Of a stretch of 64,000 bases of DNA, positions 25,682 to 33,883 are shown one piece after another (position 1 is the stretch's first letter; each line of letters opens with the position of its first letter). Origin of the DNA: Acidobacteriota bacterium (GTDB taxonomy: Bacteria; Acidobacteriota; Blastocatellia; Pyrinomonadales; Pyrinomonadaceae); the NCBI GenBank assembly GCA_019639155.1, contig JAHBSJ010000002.1, positions 62,001-126,000 on the forward strand, read 5' to 3'. A program made the translations under genes and the position numbers. The notes under the pieces were generated by a model. That model had not been told where the DNA came from, did no database searches, and was given only the letters and a program-made list of their open reading frames with translations.

Positions 25682-26635
25682 TCAACAGAAGTTAAGGGCA
25701 ACAGATTCAATGCGCCCGCGATATTCGGGATCGATCCGGCTCAGCGTTTCGAGAAATCGCGGATGCGTCATACCTGTGCCCAAATAGGTCCAGCGATTGG
25801 CCTGATGCTGCTTTTCCACAAATTCCGCGCGCTCGTCGCTGCTCAATGTGCGTCCGGTTGCTTCTTCGAACGCTTCGAGATCCAATGCCGCCTGCTGCTT
25901 GACGCCTGAGTCAAGGATTCCGCCGATCGACAAATAGTCGTCGATGCCCTTTTCCAAGGTCTCGGCATCTGCCGTCCGCACAAGCTCTTCGACCATGATG
26001 GTATCCAGCTTTGCATGCTGTGCCTCTTCGAGCCAGTGATGTTTCAGCAGGCTCTTGAACTGCGGATCAAGACCCTCATCGACGCGAATGCTGTCAATAT
26101 AATGCCGTTGTGTCATCCATTCAATATGGAGGATGGCAAGTGCCACGCCCAGCGAACTGTGGGCAAGCACGGTCTTTGCTATCTCAGCCGGCGGCCCGAT
26201 GACCTTGCATTCGCTTCGGAAATTCGCCTTAAAATCCTTACTGAACTCCTTGAACAGCTGGATGTGCTTCGCCTCTTCGCCCGCAAATTGCAGGAAGGCT
26301 CGAACACGGTAGTCGTTCTCGTCGAGTGACGGCCTGACGTGATCCAGGACGAAGGGCAGAATGAACTCCTCCGCAAGCCCGAATATCGAAAGATAAGCGT
26401 GTCCCCGGATCTGGTTGAGAATTCGCTTTTCGTCGTCGTTGAGGAAGTCGAGATCGTTGACGCGTGCCAGCGACTCGGGCATGAACCTCTTGCTGAAATC
26501 CAGCTTTTTATCGCCGCCGATAATGTCCTCGATCCGCCAGTTCACCTTGCTCGACGCGACGATGGTTTCCTGAAAGCTGTACTGCGAAGCCTCCATCGGC
26601 TTGCTTTTCTCGTTTACTGTAATTGCACCTAACAT
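25682..26635 (-). CDS. AurF-like diiron (ferritin-superfamily) protein
   Basis: The 317-residue protein starts at 26635, seven bases after AAGGAG; the longer frame to a TTG at 26671 lies across this ribosome site. It has seven candidate iron ligands: Glu90, Glu121-x-x-His124, Glu172, His200-x-x-x-Glu204-x-x-His207. This order and spacing match the ligand set of AurF-type N-oxygenases, which use a peroxo-diiron centre to oxidise aryl amines. The substrate is unknown and no biosynthetic cluster is adjacent. A simpler ferritin-like oxidase is the alternative. Confidence 0.7.
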   Translation of the reverse strand: MLGAITVNEKSKPMEASQYSFQETIVASSKVNWRIEDIIGGDKKLDFSKRFMPESLARVNDLDFLNDDEKRILNQIRGHAYLSIFGLAEEFILPFVLDHVRPSLDENDYRVRAFLQFAGEEAKHIQLFKEFSKDFKANFRSECKVIGPPAEIAKTVLAHSSLGVALAILHIEWMTQRHYIDSIRVDEGLDPQFKSLLKHHWLEEAQHAKLDTIMVEELVRTADAETLEKGIDDYLSIGGILDSGVKQQAALDLEAFEEATGRTLSSDERAEFVEKQHQANRWTYLGTGMTHPRFLETLSRIDPEYRGRIESVALNFC

Positions 26636-26665
26636 TTGATTTCTCCTTTTCGTTATTGAATTAGC

Positions 26666-26678
26666 GGGCAATTTGCCC
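26666..26678. promoter_or_regulatory. Operator-like palindrome in a divergent region
   Basis: GGGCAATTTGCCC is a perfect 6-base inverted repeat around one base. It sits just upstream of the diiron-protein start and upstream of the divergent sigma-factor gene. No regulator gene is adjacent other than the sigma factor. A chance palindrome remains possible. Confidence 0.3.
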
Positions 26679-26754
26679 TGCCGACCAAATAGACGCTATA
26701 AGGCGGTAAATGCGGACACAAAAAATGACAATTAACGAAGAAAGTGCGTTGTGT

Positions 26755-26760
26755 TAGAAT
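26755..26760 (+). promoter_or_regulatory. Candidate extended -10 box of the sigma-factor operon
   Basis: TGTTAGAAT contains an extended -10 (TG, one base, TAGAAT). It lies about 38 bases before the ATG at 26799 and downstream of an alternative GTG at 26751. If functional it excludes that GTG as start. Confidence 0.4.
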
Positions 26761-26798
26761 CCATTCATACAAATGCAAAACCTTTAGGTACACTGCCT

Positions 26799-27371
26799 AT
26801 GCCGAACAACCTTCAGCAGGATGAGATCACACGGCTTTTGTTGAAATGGCGAGGCGGCGATCCGAACGCCCTCGATGATCTAATGCCTGCCGTCTATCGC
26901 GAATTGAGGCGCATCGCTCACAATTACATGAGGCGGCAGAACGCTGGGCATTCGCTGCAGACGACTGCGTTAATAAACGAGGCCTATTTGCGGCTGATAG
27001 ATTCTGAAAAGGTGAATTGGCAGGACCGCGACCATTTCTTTGCAATATGCTCGCAGCTGATGCGGCGCATTCTAGTTGATTCTGCCAGACGCCGCTTAAG
27101 CCAAAAACGCGGCGGAGCAAGGATGGAGGTAACGCTAGACGACGCTGTCGCTGCAGATGTCGGGCAACACGCCGATGTGGTTGCACTCGACTATGCTCTT
27201 AAACGTTTGGCAGCATTGAGCCCCCGACAAAGTCAGATAGTCGAAATGCGGTATTTCGGAGGGCTGACCGAGGATCAGATCGCTGAAACCCTTGGGATTT
27301 CTGCAAGGACGGTACGCCGCGATTGGACCGTTGCACGGGCTTGGCTGTATAGGGAGCTTTCCGATACTTGA
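26799..27371 (+). CDS. ECF-type RNA polymerase sigma factor
   Basis: The 190-residue protein resembles the TIGR02999-like ECF group common in Acidobacteriota and Planctomycetes. Region 2 is around residues 20-90 (LMPAVYRELRRIAHNYMRR, HSLQTTALINEAYLRLI), and region 4 is at about 130-185 (LSPRQSQIVEMRYFGGLTEDQIAETLGIS, split here only as a landmark, then ARTVRRDW). I prefer the ATG at 26799; the GTG at 26751 adds 16 residues and lies in the presumed promoter. The kinase gene overlaps its stop, so a linked signalling role is likely. No anti-sigma gene is seen. Confidence 0.88.
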   Translation: MPNNLQQDEITRLLLKWRGGDPNALDDLMPAVYRELRRIAHNYMRRQNAGHSLQTTALINEAYLRLIDSEKVNWQDRDHFFAICSQLMRRILVDSARRRLSQKRGGARMEVTLDDAVAADVGQHADVVALDYALKRLAALSPRQSQIVEMRYFGGLTEDQIAETLGISARTVRRDWTVARAWLYRELSDT

Positions 27372-30232
27372 ACGGCATGACACCTGAACAATGGGAAAAG
27401 ATAACTGAGCTATTTCAAGCTGCGGCCGACCTCCCGGAGGCAGAATGCCGTGCCCTGCTTGACGAGAAGTGTTCCGACGATCCGATCGTTCGGCGTGAGG
27501 TCGAATCATTGCTGGCAGCGGGTTCGGAGGCCGGTGATTTTATCGAGGAACCAATTGTCGGCAATATCGATCTCGAAGAAACTGACGCGTTGCTTTTTTC
27601 GTCAGGTTATATGCTCGGCCGCTATCGCATCGACCGGCTCATCGGCACGGGCGGCATGGGTGAGGTATATCTCGCCTTGGATACAACCCTGAAGCGCCCC
27701 GTCGCATTAAAGATACTTCCCGAACGCTGTGCAGCTGACCCAGGATTTGTCCGACGATTTCGCAATGAAGCACTTGCCTCCGCTACCCTGAATCACCCGA
27801 ACGTTGCGACCATTTACACCGTTGAGGAACATCTTGGACGACCTTTCATTACGATAGAATACATCGAGGGCGTTACACTTCGCGAATTGGTTTCCCCTCG
27901 GGGGATATCGCTCGCGGACTTTACACATTGGTTCGAATCCATCGCCGACGCTCTGGCACATGCCCACGACAAAGGCATAATTCACCGCGACGTCAAACCG
28001 GGGAACATCATTATAACTCGACGAGGCCACCCAAAGGTACTCGATTTCGGCCTCGCAAGGCTGGGCCGCGAACACGGGACCGATGAAAGGTCAACGCTAC
28101 GCGAAATAACCGAGCCCGGACTGGTGATGGGAACACCGTCCTATATGTCGCCGGAACAGGCGGAAGGACGCGTCCAAGACCACCGAAGCGATATTTTCAG
28201 TCTCGGGATAGTCATGTATGAAGCACTGACGGGCGTACGGCCGTTCAAAGGTGAAAGCTATAGCGAGATGATAAGCGAGATCGTTTCATCGGAAGCTCAA
28301 CCCTTAAACGAACGCAGGCCGGACGTCCCGCGAGAGATCGCGCGGATGATCACAAAATGTCTGGCGAAAGATCCTTCGAAGAGATTCAGTTCGATGCACG
28401 AGATCCGTGTCGTGCTGAAGCGTAATCAGTTTGTATCGCGCGAGACAAGCACCATGGACAGTTTCGTTCGTCGCTTTTACCGAGAATCGAGATCCGGCTC
28501 CGGAACATGGGTGGGCCTAGCGGCTATTTTGGTGGTCATCATCTCGATAAGTGCCTGGTATTTCTTTTCCGAAACACAACCGGGCATCGATCCATCAAAC
28601 ATATCCTTCAGCAAGCTGTCCCAATCAAACAACGTTGTGTATGCTCACGTGACTCCCGACGGGCGGTCTGTCGTTTACAACACCATTGAAGAGAACGAAG
28701 ATCGATCAATGTGGATCAGGCGGGTTGACGACCCGACCGCCCTGCAGCTGTTGCCTCCGGCACGCGTTTGGTTTTGGGGCGGCATTGCTGTATCTGCTGA
28801 TAGTTCGCAGGTCTACTACATTACGGCGGAGCGGTCTGCTCGATCCGGCTCCCTGTTTCGCATCTCAACACTCGGCGGCCAACCCCGAAAATTGGTCGAT
28901 TCTGTAAATGACCTTGGCTCGCTATCACCGGACGGAGAACGTTTACTTCTGGTCAGATACGGCGAGAACACCCAGCTCATCTCAGTAAGCTCGCAGGACG
29001 GCGGCAGTGAACGCGTAATATTGACGGCTGCCGCAGGCACGATCTATCGCGACCCTCAATATTCGATTGACGGCAGATCTATTTTTGCCAGCAAAGTAGA
29101 GAATATCGGGAACGCGGAGACATGGACCTTGGTCGAAATACCTTCGGAGGGCGGCCCCGAAAGAGTCGTTTTGCCCGCTCGCCGGCAAAAGATCAATGAG
29201 ATCGCCGTCTTACCGACGGGGTCCGCCCTGCTCGTGAATCAGGTAGATGCGGCGTCAAACTTGAATCAGCTTTTCCGTGTCCGCGTAAGCGACGGCAGCG
29301 AGACGAAGATCACGAATGATCTGAACTCATATTTCGGTGTCAGCGTGAGTGCCGACGGCCGCTCTATCGTAACGGCTCAGAGGATGGAGGAAAACGACAT
29401 TTATGTGGGGTCTACAACGGATCCCGAACGACTTTCCAGAGCGACAAGGGAATCTACAGCATACATTCGAAGCTCTTGGACGCCCGACGGGCGGCTGGTT
29501 TACGGCGCTCTGGAGAACAACCTGCCGCAGATATGGCTCACAGCACTGGACAGCAAACAGCCGACAAGGTTGTCGAGCGGCAATTCTGCTGACTATGAAC
29601 CTGTAGTATCGCCGGATGGCCGGTTCGTTTTTTTCGTTTCTGACCGCACAGGCGAACGTAAAATATGGAGAATGAACATCGACGGAAGCTCTCCGTCCAT
29701 GATCGGGCCGCCCGACGGCACCGGGATCAATCCCAAGGTCTCCCCTGATGGTCAGAAGATCTTGTTCACCGTGAATAGACCCGACGGGAGATACCTTGGC
29801 CGAATGCCGGTCGACGGTGGCGAACTTGAGCTTGAGAAGCACTATTCACGTTCATATTGGGACATATCACCCGACTCGCAGCTCGTTGCGTTTGTCCAAT
29901 TTAACGAAAGCGGCGAAGCGGCCGGAGTTGCCGTTAGATCTGTCAACGCCGACAATTCGGACGTAACGATTCTGGACATTTCACCGCAGTCGGTTTTCGC
30001 TTGGTCGCGGGACGGCCGTGAGATCTTCTTTCGTGAAAGGAACCTCAGTGACGATCATTTTTCCACCATTTACGCGATAGACATCAAGACGAAAACAAAG
30101 CGCATGTTCCTCAGTACTAAGCCTGACACGGTCCATCATTTGGCCTTTTCAAATGACGGGAGCAGATTTGCGGTCTTACGGGGGAATTTGCTTACAGATG
30201 CGGTCCTTTTGGTTAACACTGCAGCCAAATAA
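27368..30232 (+). CDS. Ser/Thr protein kinase with C-terminal PD40/TolB-like propeller
   Basis: The 954-residue protein begins with a roughly 80-residue helical region, then a PknB-like kinase domain (about 85-355): G-loop GTGGMGEV at 93-100, Lys115, HRDVKPGN at 206-213, DFG at 226-228. One membrane helix lies near 378-400 (WVGLAAILVVIISISAWYFF). The periplasmic part carries repeated PD40 blades such as SPDGRFVFFVSDRTGERKIW. The TTG start overlaps the sigma-factor stop; an ATG nine bases later is an alternative. It probably couples an external signal to the upstream sigma factor. Confidence 0.92.
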   Translation: MNGMTPEQWEKITELFQAAADLPEAECRALLDEKCSDDPIVRREVESLLAAGSEAGDFIEEPIVGNIDLEETDALLFSSGYMLGRYRIDRLIGTGGMGEVYLALDTTLKRPVALKILPERCAADPGFVRRFRNEALASATLNHPNVATIYTVEEHLGRPFITIEYIEGVTLRELVSPRGISLADFTHWFESIADALAHAHDKGIIHRDVKPGNIIITRRGHPKVLDFGLARLGREHGTDERSTLREITEPGLVMGTPSYMSPEQAEGRVQDHRSDIFSLGIVMYEALTGVRPFKGESYSEMISEIVSSEAQPLNERRPDVPREIARMITKCLAKDPSKRFSSMHEIRVVLKRNQFVSRETSTMDSFVRRFYRESRSGSGTWVGLAAILVVIISISAWYFFSETQPGIDPSNISFSKLSQSNNVVYAHVTPDGRSVVYNTIEENEDRSMWIRRVDDPTALQLLPPARVWFWGGIAVSADSSQVYYITAERSARSGSLFRISTLGGQPRKLVDSVNDLGSLSPDGERLLLVRYGENTQLISVSSQDGGSERVILTAAAGTIYRDPQYSIDGRSIFASKVENIGNAETWTLVEIPSEGGPERVVLPARRQKINEIAVLPTGSALLVNQVDAASNLNQLFRVRVSDGSETKITNDLNSYFGVSVSADGRSIVTAQRMEENDIYVGSTTDPERLSRATRESTAYIRSSWTPDGRLVYGALENNLPQIWLTALDSKQPTRLSSGNSADYEPVVSPDGRFVFFVSDRTGERKIWRMNIDGSSPSMIGPPDGTGINPKVSPDGQKILFTVNRPDGRYLGRMPVDGGELELEKHYSRSYWDISPDSQLVAFVQFNESGEAAGVAVRSVNADNSDVTILDISPQSVFAWSRDGREIFFRERNLSDDHFSTIYAIDIKTKTKRMFLSTKPDTVHHLAFSNDGSRFAVLRGNLLTDAVLLVNTAAK

Positions 30233-30260
30233 AAAAGCCCGCCTTTAAGATGACGGACTT
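30231..30260 (-). terminator. Terminator of the tRNA-Val/tRNA-Asp transcript
   Basis: On the minus strand AAGTCCG pairs with CGGGCTT (one U-G pair), and TTTTTT follows. It lies 13 bases after the tRNA-Asp 3' end and abuts the kinase stop on the other strand. Confidence 0.6.
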
Positions 30261-30272
30261 CGCTGATCTAAA

Positions 30273-30349
30273 TGGCGGGGCCGACGGGGCTCGAACCCGC
30301 GACCTCCAACGTGACAGGCTGGCGTTCTAACCAACTGAACTACGACCCC
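30273..30349 (-). tRNA. tRNA-Asp (anticodon GTC)
   Basis: The 77-base gene has an encoded CCA, acceptor GGGGTCG/CGGCCCC and anticodon loop CTGTCAC, giving GTC. The D loop keeps GG and the T loop is TTCGAGC, both standard. It follows tRNA-Val by 41 bases on the same strand and shares its terminator. Confidence 0.97.
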
Positions 30350-30390
30350 GCGTTTGAAATTTCAAATACGAGATCTGAAATTTCTGAAAA

Positions 30391-30466
30391 TGGTGGGCAC
30401 GAAGGGACTCGAACCCCTAACTTCCTCCTTGTAAGAGAGGCTGTCTACCAATTGACATACATGCCC
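30391..30466 (-). tRNA. tRNA-Val (anticodon TAC)
   Basis: The 76-base gene has an encoded CCA and an acceptor GGGCATG/CGTGCCC with one U-G pair. The anticodon stem is CCTCT/GGAGG with loop CTTACAA, giving anticodon TAC. The D and T loops are standard. It is upstream of tRNA-Asp in the same direction. Confidence 0.95.
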
Positions 30467-30585
30467 GAAGCATGTTGCGGCCTAACAGTGGGCCGCTGCG
30501 GATCTTGGTTTTCAAAATCGCCCCGAATTATCGAAAATCGGGCGAACCTAGATGTTACGAAACGTGCTATTGCATGTCAAGCAAC

Positions 30586-31596
30586 TTAGCCGCGGCGCAT
30601 CAATATAGGCTTTGAGCCCGTATCCTGAGGCGACCGGCCTTCCTCATAGGTCAGGATCGTACCGCCGAACCCTACGGCCCATCCGCGGCCGCCGGCGAAG
30701 GTGATCTTTTCAAGTTTGTGGGTTACGAGTTGTTTCTCGTCGATCCAGGTAGCACCGCCGTCGCGTGTGCGGATGATGATGCCGTTGTCGCCGACCGCCC
30801 ATCCGTTGGATGCAGATGTGAAAAATACGTCGTTAAGGTTAGCCGTCACGCCCGAATTCTGCTGCCGCCAAAGTCTGGCACCGCCGTTGGAACGAAAGAC
30901 CCTTCCGCGGTTGCCGACAGCCCAGGCCCCGTCTCGGCCGTAAAAAAAGACTGAATTGAACTTAGAATCGGGCTCACCGAGCATTGTGGCCTTTTCCCAA
31001 GTAAATCCGCCGTCCTCCGTGAACATGATCGTGCCGCCTGCACCGACGATCGCCCCCAGCGCGGTGTCGGTGAATGCACCATCGATCAGGAGATATTTGA
31101 TAGCGGTTCGGCTGCGTTTCCACGTCTTGCCGTCCTCCTGCAGGGTATAGAACACGCCGCCTTCGCCAAATGCCCTCGCGGTACCGTCTTTGCCGAAGAG
31201 CATCCGCGTTACGCGCTGGTGATCTGCATCCTCAAAATCCACCTTTACCCAAGTAAGACCCCCGTCGTCGGTCTTGCGCAAATAGTTCGCGGGCTCCTTG
31301 CCGCGGAGAAAGAAGCTGCGTTCGCACAGCATCCAGCCGTTGTTCTCATCGGTAAAGTGAACCTGGACGAACGTATCGTTGGTGAATTTCCTGCTTTGTA
31401 CCCATGACCTCCCGCCATCATCGGTGATCAGGATCACGCCATCTGCACCGACTATCCAACCCCTCCGGTCGTCAAGAAAGAAGATGTCACGATACCAGGC
31501 AAAGCTGTTCGTATTTTGCTTAACCCAATTCGCACTCACGGCCTGAAAACAGGCCGTGAGGAGAAGAAGTGCGATCAATGTTCTTTGCTTTAACAT
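30586..31596 (-). CDS. Ycf48-like / BNR-repeat secreted propeller protein
   Basis: The 336-residue protein has a signal peptide (about 1-22) and six or more repeats built on a WAVG(D/N)-G-I-x-x-T-D-GG-x-x-W core, for example GWIVGADGVILITDDGGRSW and GWAVGDNGIIIRTRDGGATW. This pattern matches the Ycf48/photosystem II stability-factor-like fold, a periplasmic beta-propeller. In this non-photosynthetic setting it is likely an assembly or adhesion factor for the upstream exopolysaccharide machinery. It is the last gene of that minus-strand run, five bases after the export gene. Confidence 0.85.
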   Translation of the reverse strand: MLKQRTLIALLLLTACFQAVSANWVKQNTNSFAWYRDIFFLDDRRGWIVGADGVILITDDGGRSWVQSRKFTNDTFVQVHFTDENNGWMLCERSFFLRGKEPANYLRKTDDGGLTWVKVDFEDADHQRVTRMLFGKDGTARAFGEGGVFYTLQEDGKTWKRSRTAIKYLLIDGAFTDTALGAIVGAGGTIMFTEDGGFTWEKATMLGEPDSKFNSVFFYGRDGAWAVGNRGRVFRSNGGARLWRQQNSGVTANLNDVFFTSASNGWAVGDNGIIIRTRDGGATWIDEKQLVTHKLEKITFAGGRGWAVGFGGTILTYEEGRSPQDTGSKPILMRRG

Positions 31597-31601
31597 TGTT
31601 T

Positions 31602-32414
31602 CTAGAATGGGCTGCCGAAAAGGAACCGGACCACACTCGCCTTTCCGATAGCGTCGAAAACCTTGTCGATGCTGAATCCCTTACCACCGACGAAAACCTG
31701 GTCTCCGGGGCTTAGGAACACCATTTCTGCCTTGCCGTTCTCCATCGCTGTCAGGCTGACTGTCTTTTTGGTGAGTTTGCCATCGCGCCCGTAACTGACG
31801 ACGATCACCTTGTTCTTATCGCCGGCCTTTGTCACCCCGCCCGATTCGAGGATGGCCTCATAGACGCTTACTTTGCGATCCATCACACGAACACCGGGAT
31901 TCGCTACGTTGCCCATTACGCTGTAACGCGTGGACATTGCTTTTTCGAGGGTAACTGTCACCTTCGGGTCAATGATGAACTCATCCAATTTCTGCATTAT
32001 CTCGGTCGCCACCTGTTCGACCGTTCGGCCGGCGACCATGATTCCCTCTCGGATCAAAGGATACGAGATTCGTGCATTGGGCGGGATCGTAATGCTCTGC
32101 CTGCAATAATCCGGGCACTGGCCAAAAACCTCGACAGAGATTATGTCGCTCGGCCCAAGCCTGTATTCCTTCAAGTAGTTTTCGTAATACGGCAAAATGA
32201 CGTCGTCCGGATCACCTTCCTCTGCGGCTTCCGGCTTCGGGGTCTCCGAGGCACTTGGTGCCGGCAGCGGAATGGCGTTTGACGCCTCGCCTTTTCGTGT
32301 TGACGTGTTCTTCACAGACTTCGGTTTCAGTTCAGGGGACTGTGCGGAAGACCCCGTCACGGCAACGCCCGTTAGGACAAATACGAATCCGATAAATGCA
32401 GCAAAACTTCTCAT
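31602..32414 (-). CDS. Polysaccharide export protein (Wza-like)
   Basis: The 270-residue protein has a signal peptide (1-24), a Ser/Pro-rich linker and a Poly_export domain from about residue 78 (YRLGPSDIISVEVFG to DPKVTVTLEKA), followed by an SLBB-like domain around 165-250. It lacks a lipobox and an extra C-terminal helix, so it is shorter than E. coli Wza. Wza-type proteins form the outer-membrane pore for capsule or exopolysaccharide. It sits in the exosortase/EPS run between the sugar transferase and the Ycf48-like gene. Confidence 0.9.
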   Translation of the reverse strand: MRSFAAFIGFVFVLTGVAVTGSSAQSPELKPKSVKNTSTRKGEASNAIPLPAPSASETPKPEAAEEGDPDDVILPYYENYLKEYRLGPSDIISVEVFGQCPDYCRQSITIPPNARISYPLIREGIMVAGRTVEQVATEIMQKLDEFIIDPKVTVTLEKAMSTRYSVMGNVANPGVRVMDRKVSVYEAILESGGVTKAGDKNKVIVVSYGRDGKLTKKTVSLTAMENGKAEMVFLSPGDQVFVGGKGFSIDKVFDAIGKASVVRFLFGSPF

Positions 32415-32469
32415 CTATTGCTTCCTCGTGGCGAAAATAAACTATGAATATCCCTAGAAATCCATTTTT

Positions 32470-33861
32470 CTAACGGCCGCCCTTGCCGAACAAGACCGTC
32501 TTGACCGTCTCAAAAACGATGACAAGATCGAGTGTGAGACTCTGATTCTTTATGTAATAAAGGTCGTATTGCAGCTTTTGAACCGCGTCGTCGACCGAGG
32601 CTCCATACGGATATTTGATCTGAGCCCAGCCGGTCAGTCCCGGCGCGACAAGATGCCGGTGTTCATAGTACGGGACATCTTTCGCAAGTTGATCAACAAA
32701 ATGGGGGCGTTCCGGCCGCGGGCCGACAAAGCTCATCTCGCCTTTCAAAATGTTCCAAAACTGCGGGATCTCGTCGATACGCAGCTTTCTGATAACACGC
32801 CCGACACTAGTGACCCGAGCGTCGCCGTTCTTCGCCCATATCGGTTTCCCGTCTGCCTCAGCATCAGCTCTCATCGAGCGGAACTTGATCACGTTGAAGG
32901 TTCGCCCGCCCTTGCCGACACGCTCTTGCCTGTAAAAGAGCGGCCCCCGGGATTCGAGCTTGATCGCTATCGCCGCGAGCAATGCTATCGGGAATGAAAG
33001 CACCAATCCGAAAAGAGCCAGCAAGCGGTGAAGCACCTCGCGGAAGACCGTCTTTACGGGCGTATCACGCCTTCGGCCGGCAAATATCAGCCACGAGGGG
33101 CGCAGCATATCTACATGAACCTTCCCTGTGATGCGTTCGAAGAACGACGTACACTCTTCGATCGAAACATCGCCGGCGAGGCTCATTTTCAACAAAGCTT
33201 CGGTGGGAAATGCGCCGCGGCGCTCACGGACCGCTATTACCACGCGATCGATATTCTCACTGCGTATGACGCTTTCCAGATCGGCGGCCCTTCCGACGAT
33301 CTCCGACCGGCCGAGTTTCTCCCGCGGCTTGGCACCGTTCTCAGAAACAAAACCCACGATGCGATATCCTGCGTCACGGCGCTCCCATACCGCTTCTGCG
33401 GTGTCGAGAGCGGTCTGCCCGGTGCCGACAACCAATATCTTCTCGCCAATCTCCGGGTGACCCGTGAGTGCGTGGATACACATTCGCCAGCCTAGCAAAA
33501 TGCCCAAGATCAGGGGAACGGAAATAACCGAGACACCTCTGCCTATCAACAGCGAGGGCACAAAATAGAAACTCAATGCCAATAATGCCCACGCGGTGCC
33601 GAGGGCCTGAACGAGCCTCAGCATCAGCTCGCGGCGATTGGTCATCACCACATAGTCGTATAGGTCGTAGAAATAGAGTATGAGCAAAGAGATCGCGGAG
33701 GCGATGCCGATCTTCAGCCAGCCGTTTCGTTCATTCAGCTCATATGCGGTGCCTTCCAACCCGAGACGTATATACATCGCCAAAATGACGCCGCCATATA
33801 GGATCGCGGCGTCGGCGATGATCAACCAAAATAATCTCAGACTGAAACGATTGACACTCAT
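32470..33861 (-). CDS. Polyprenyl-phosphate sugar-1-phosphate transferase (initiating)
   Basis: The 463-residue protein has about five N-terminal membrane helices, a central NAD-like domain (VVGTGQTALDTAEAVWERR), and a C-terminal bacterial sugar transferase domain (PNPT family) with RQERVGKGGRTFNVIKFRSM, RKLRIDEIPQFWNILKGEMSFVGPRPERP. It starts polysaccharide repeat assembly by loading a sugar-1-phosphate on undecaprenyl phosphate. The layout is of the TIGR03025-like group. It sits in the exosortase/EPS run after the tyrosine kinase; no other glycosyltransferase is visible in the window. Confidence 0.93.
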   Translation of the reverse strand: MSVNRFSLRLFWLIIADAAILYGGVILAMYIRLGLEGTAYELNERNGWLKIGIASAISLLILYFYDLYDYVVMTNRRELMLRLVQALGTAWALLALSFYFVPSLLIGRGVSVISVPLILGILLGWRMCIHALTGHPEIGEKILVVGTGQTALDTAEAVWERRDAGYRIVGFVSENGAKPREKLGRSEIVGRAADLESVIRSENIDRVVIAVRERRGAFPTEALLKMSLAGDVSIEECTSFFERITGKVHVDMLRPSWLIFAGRRRDTPVKTVFREVLHRLLALFGLVLSFPIALLAAIAIKLESRGPLFYRQERVGKGGRTFNVIKFRSMRADAEADGKPIWAKNGDARVTSVGRVIRKLRIDEIPQFWNILKGEMSFVGPRPERPHFVDQLAKDVPYYEHRHLVAPGLTGWAQIKYPYGASVDDAVQKLQYDLYYIKNQSLTLDLVIVFETVKTVLFGKGGR

Positions 33862-33883
33862 TTTGCCTCGTTGGCGAACAGAA

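Noticed and set aside
25497..25685. 62-residue minus-strand open frame after the diiron gene
   Set aside because: It contains the terminator-like hairpin and has no ribosome site or motif.
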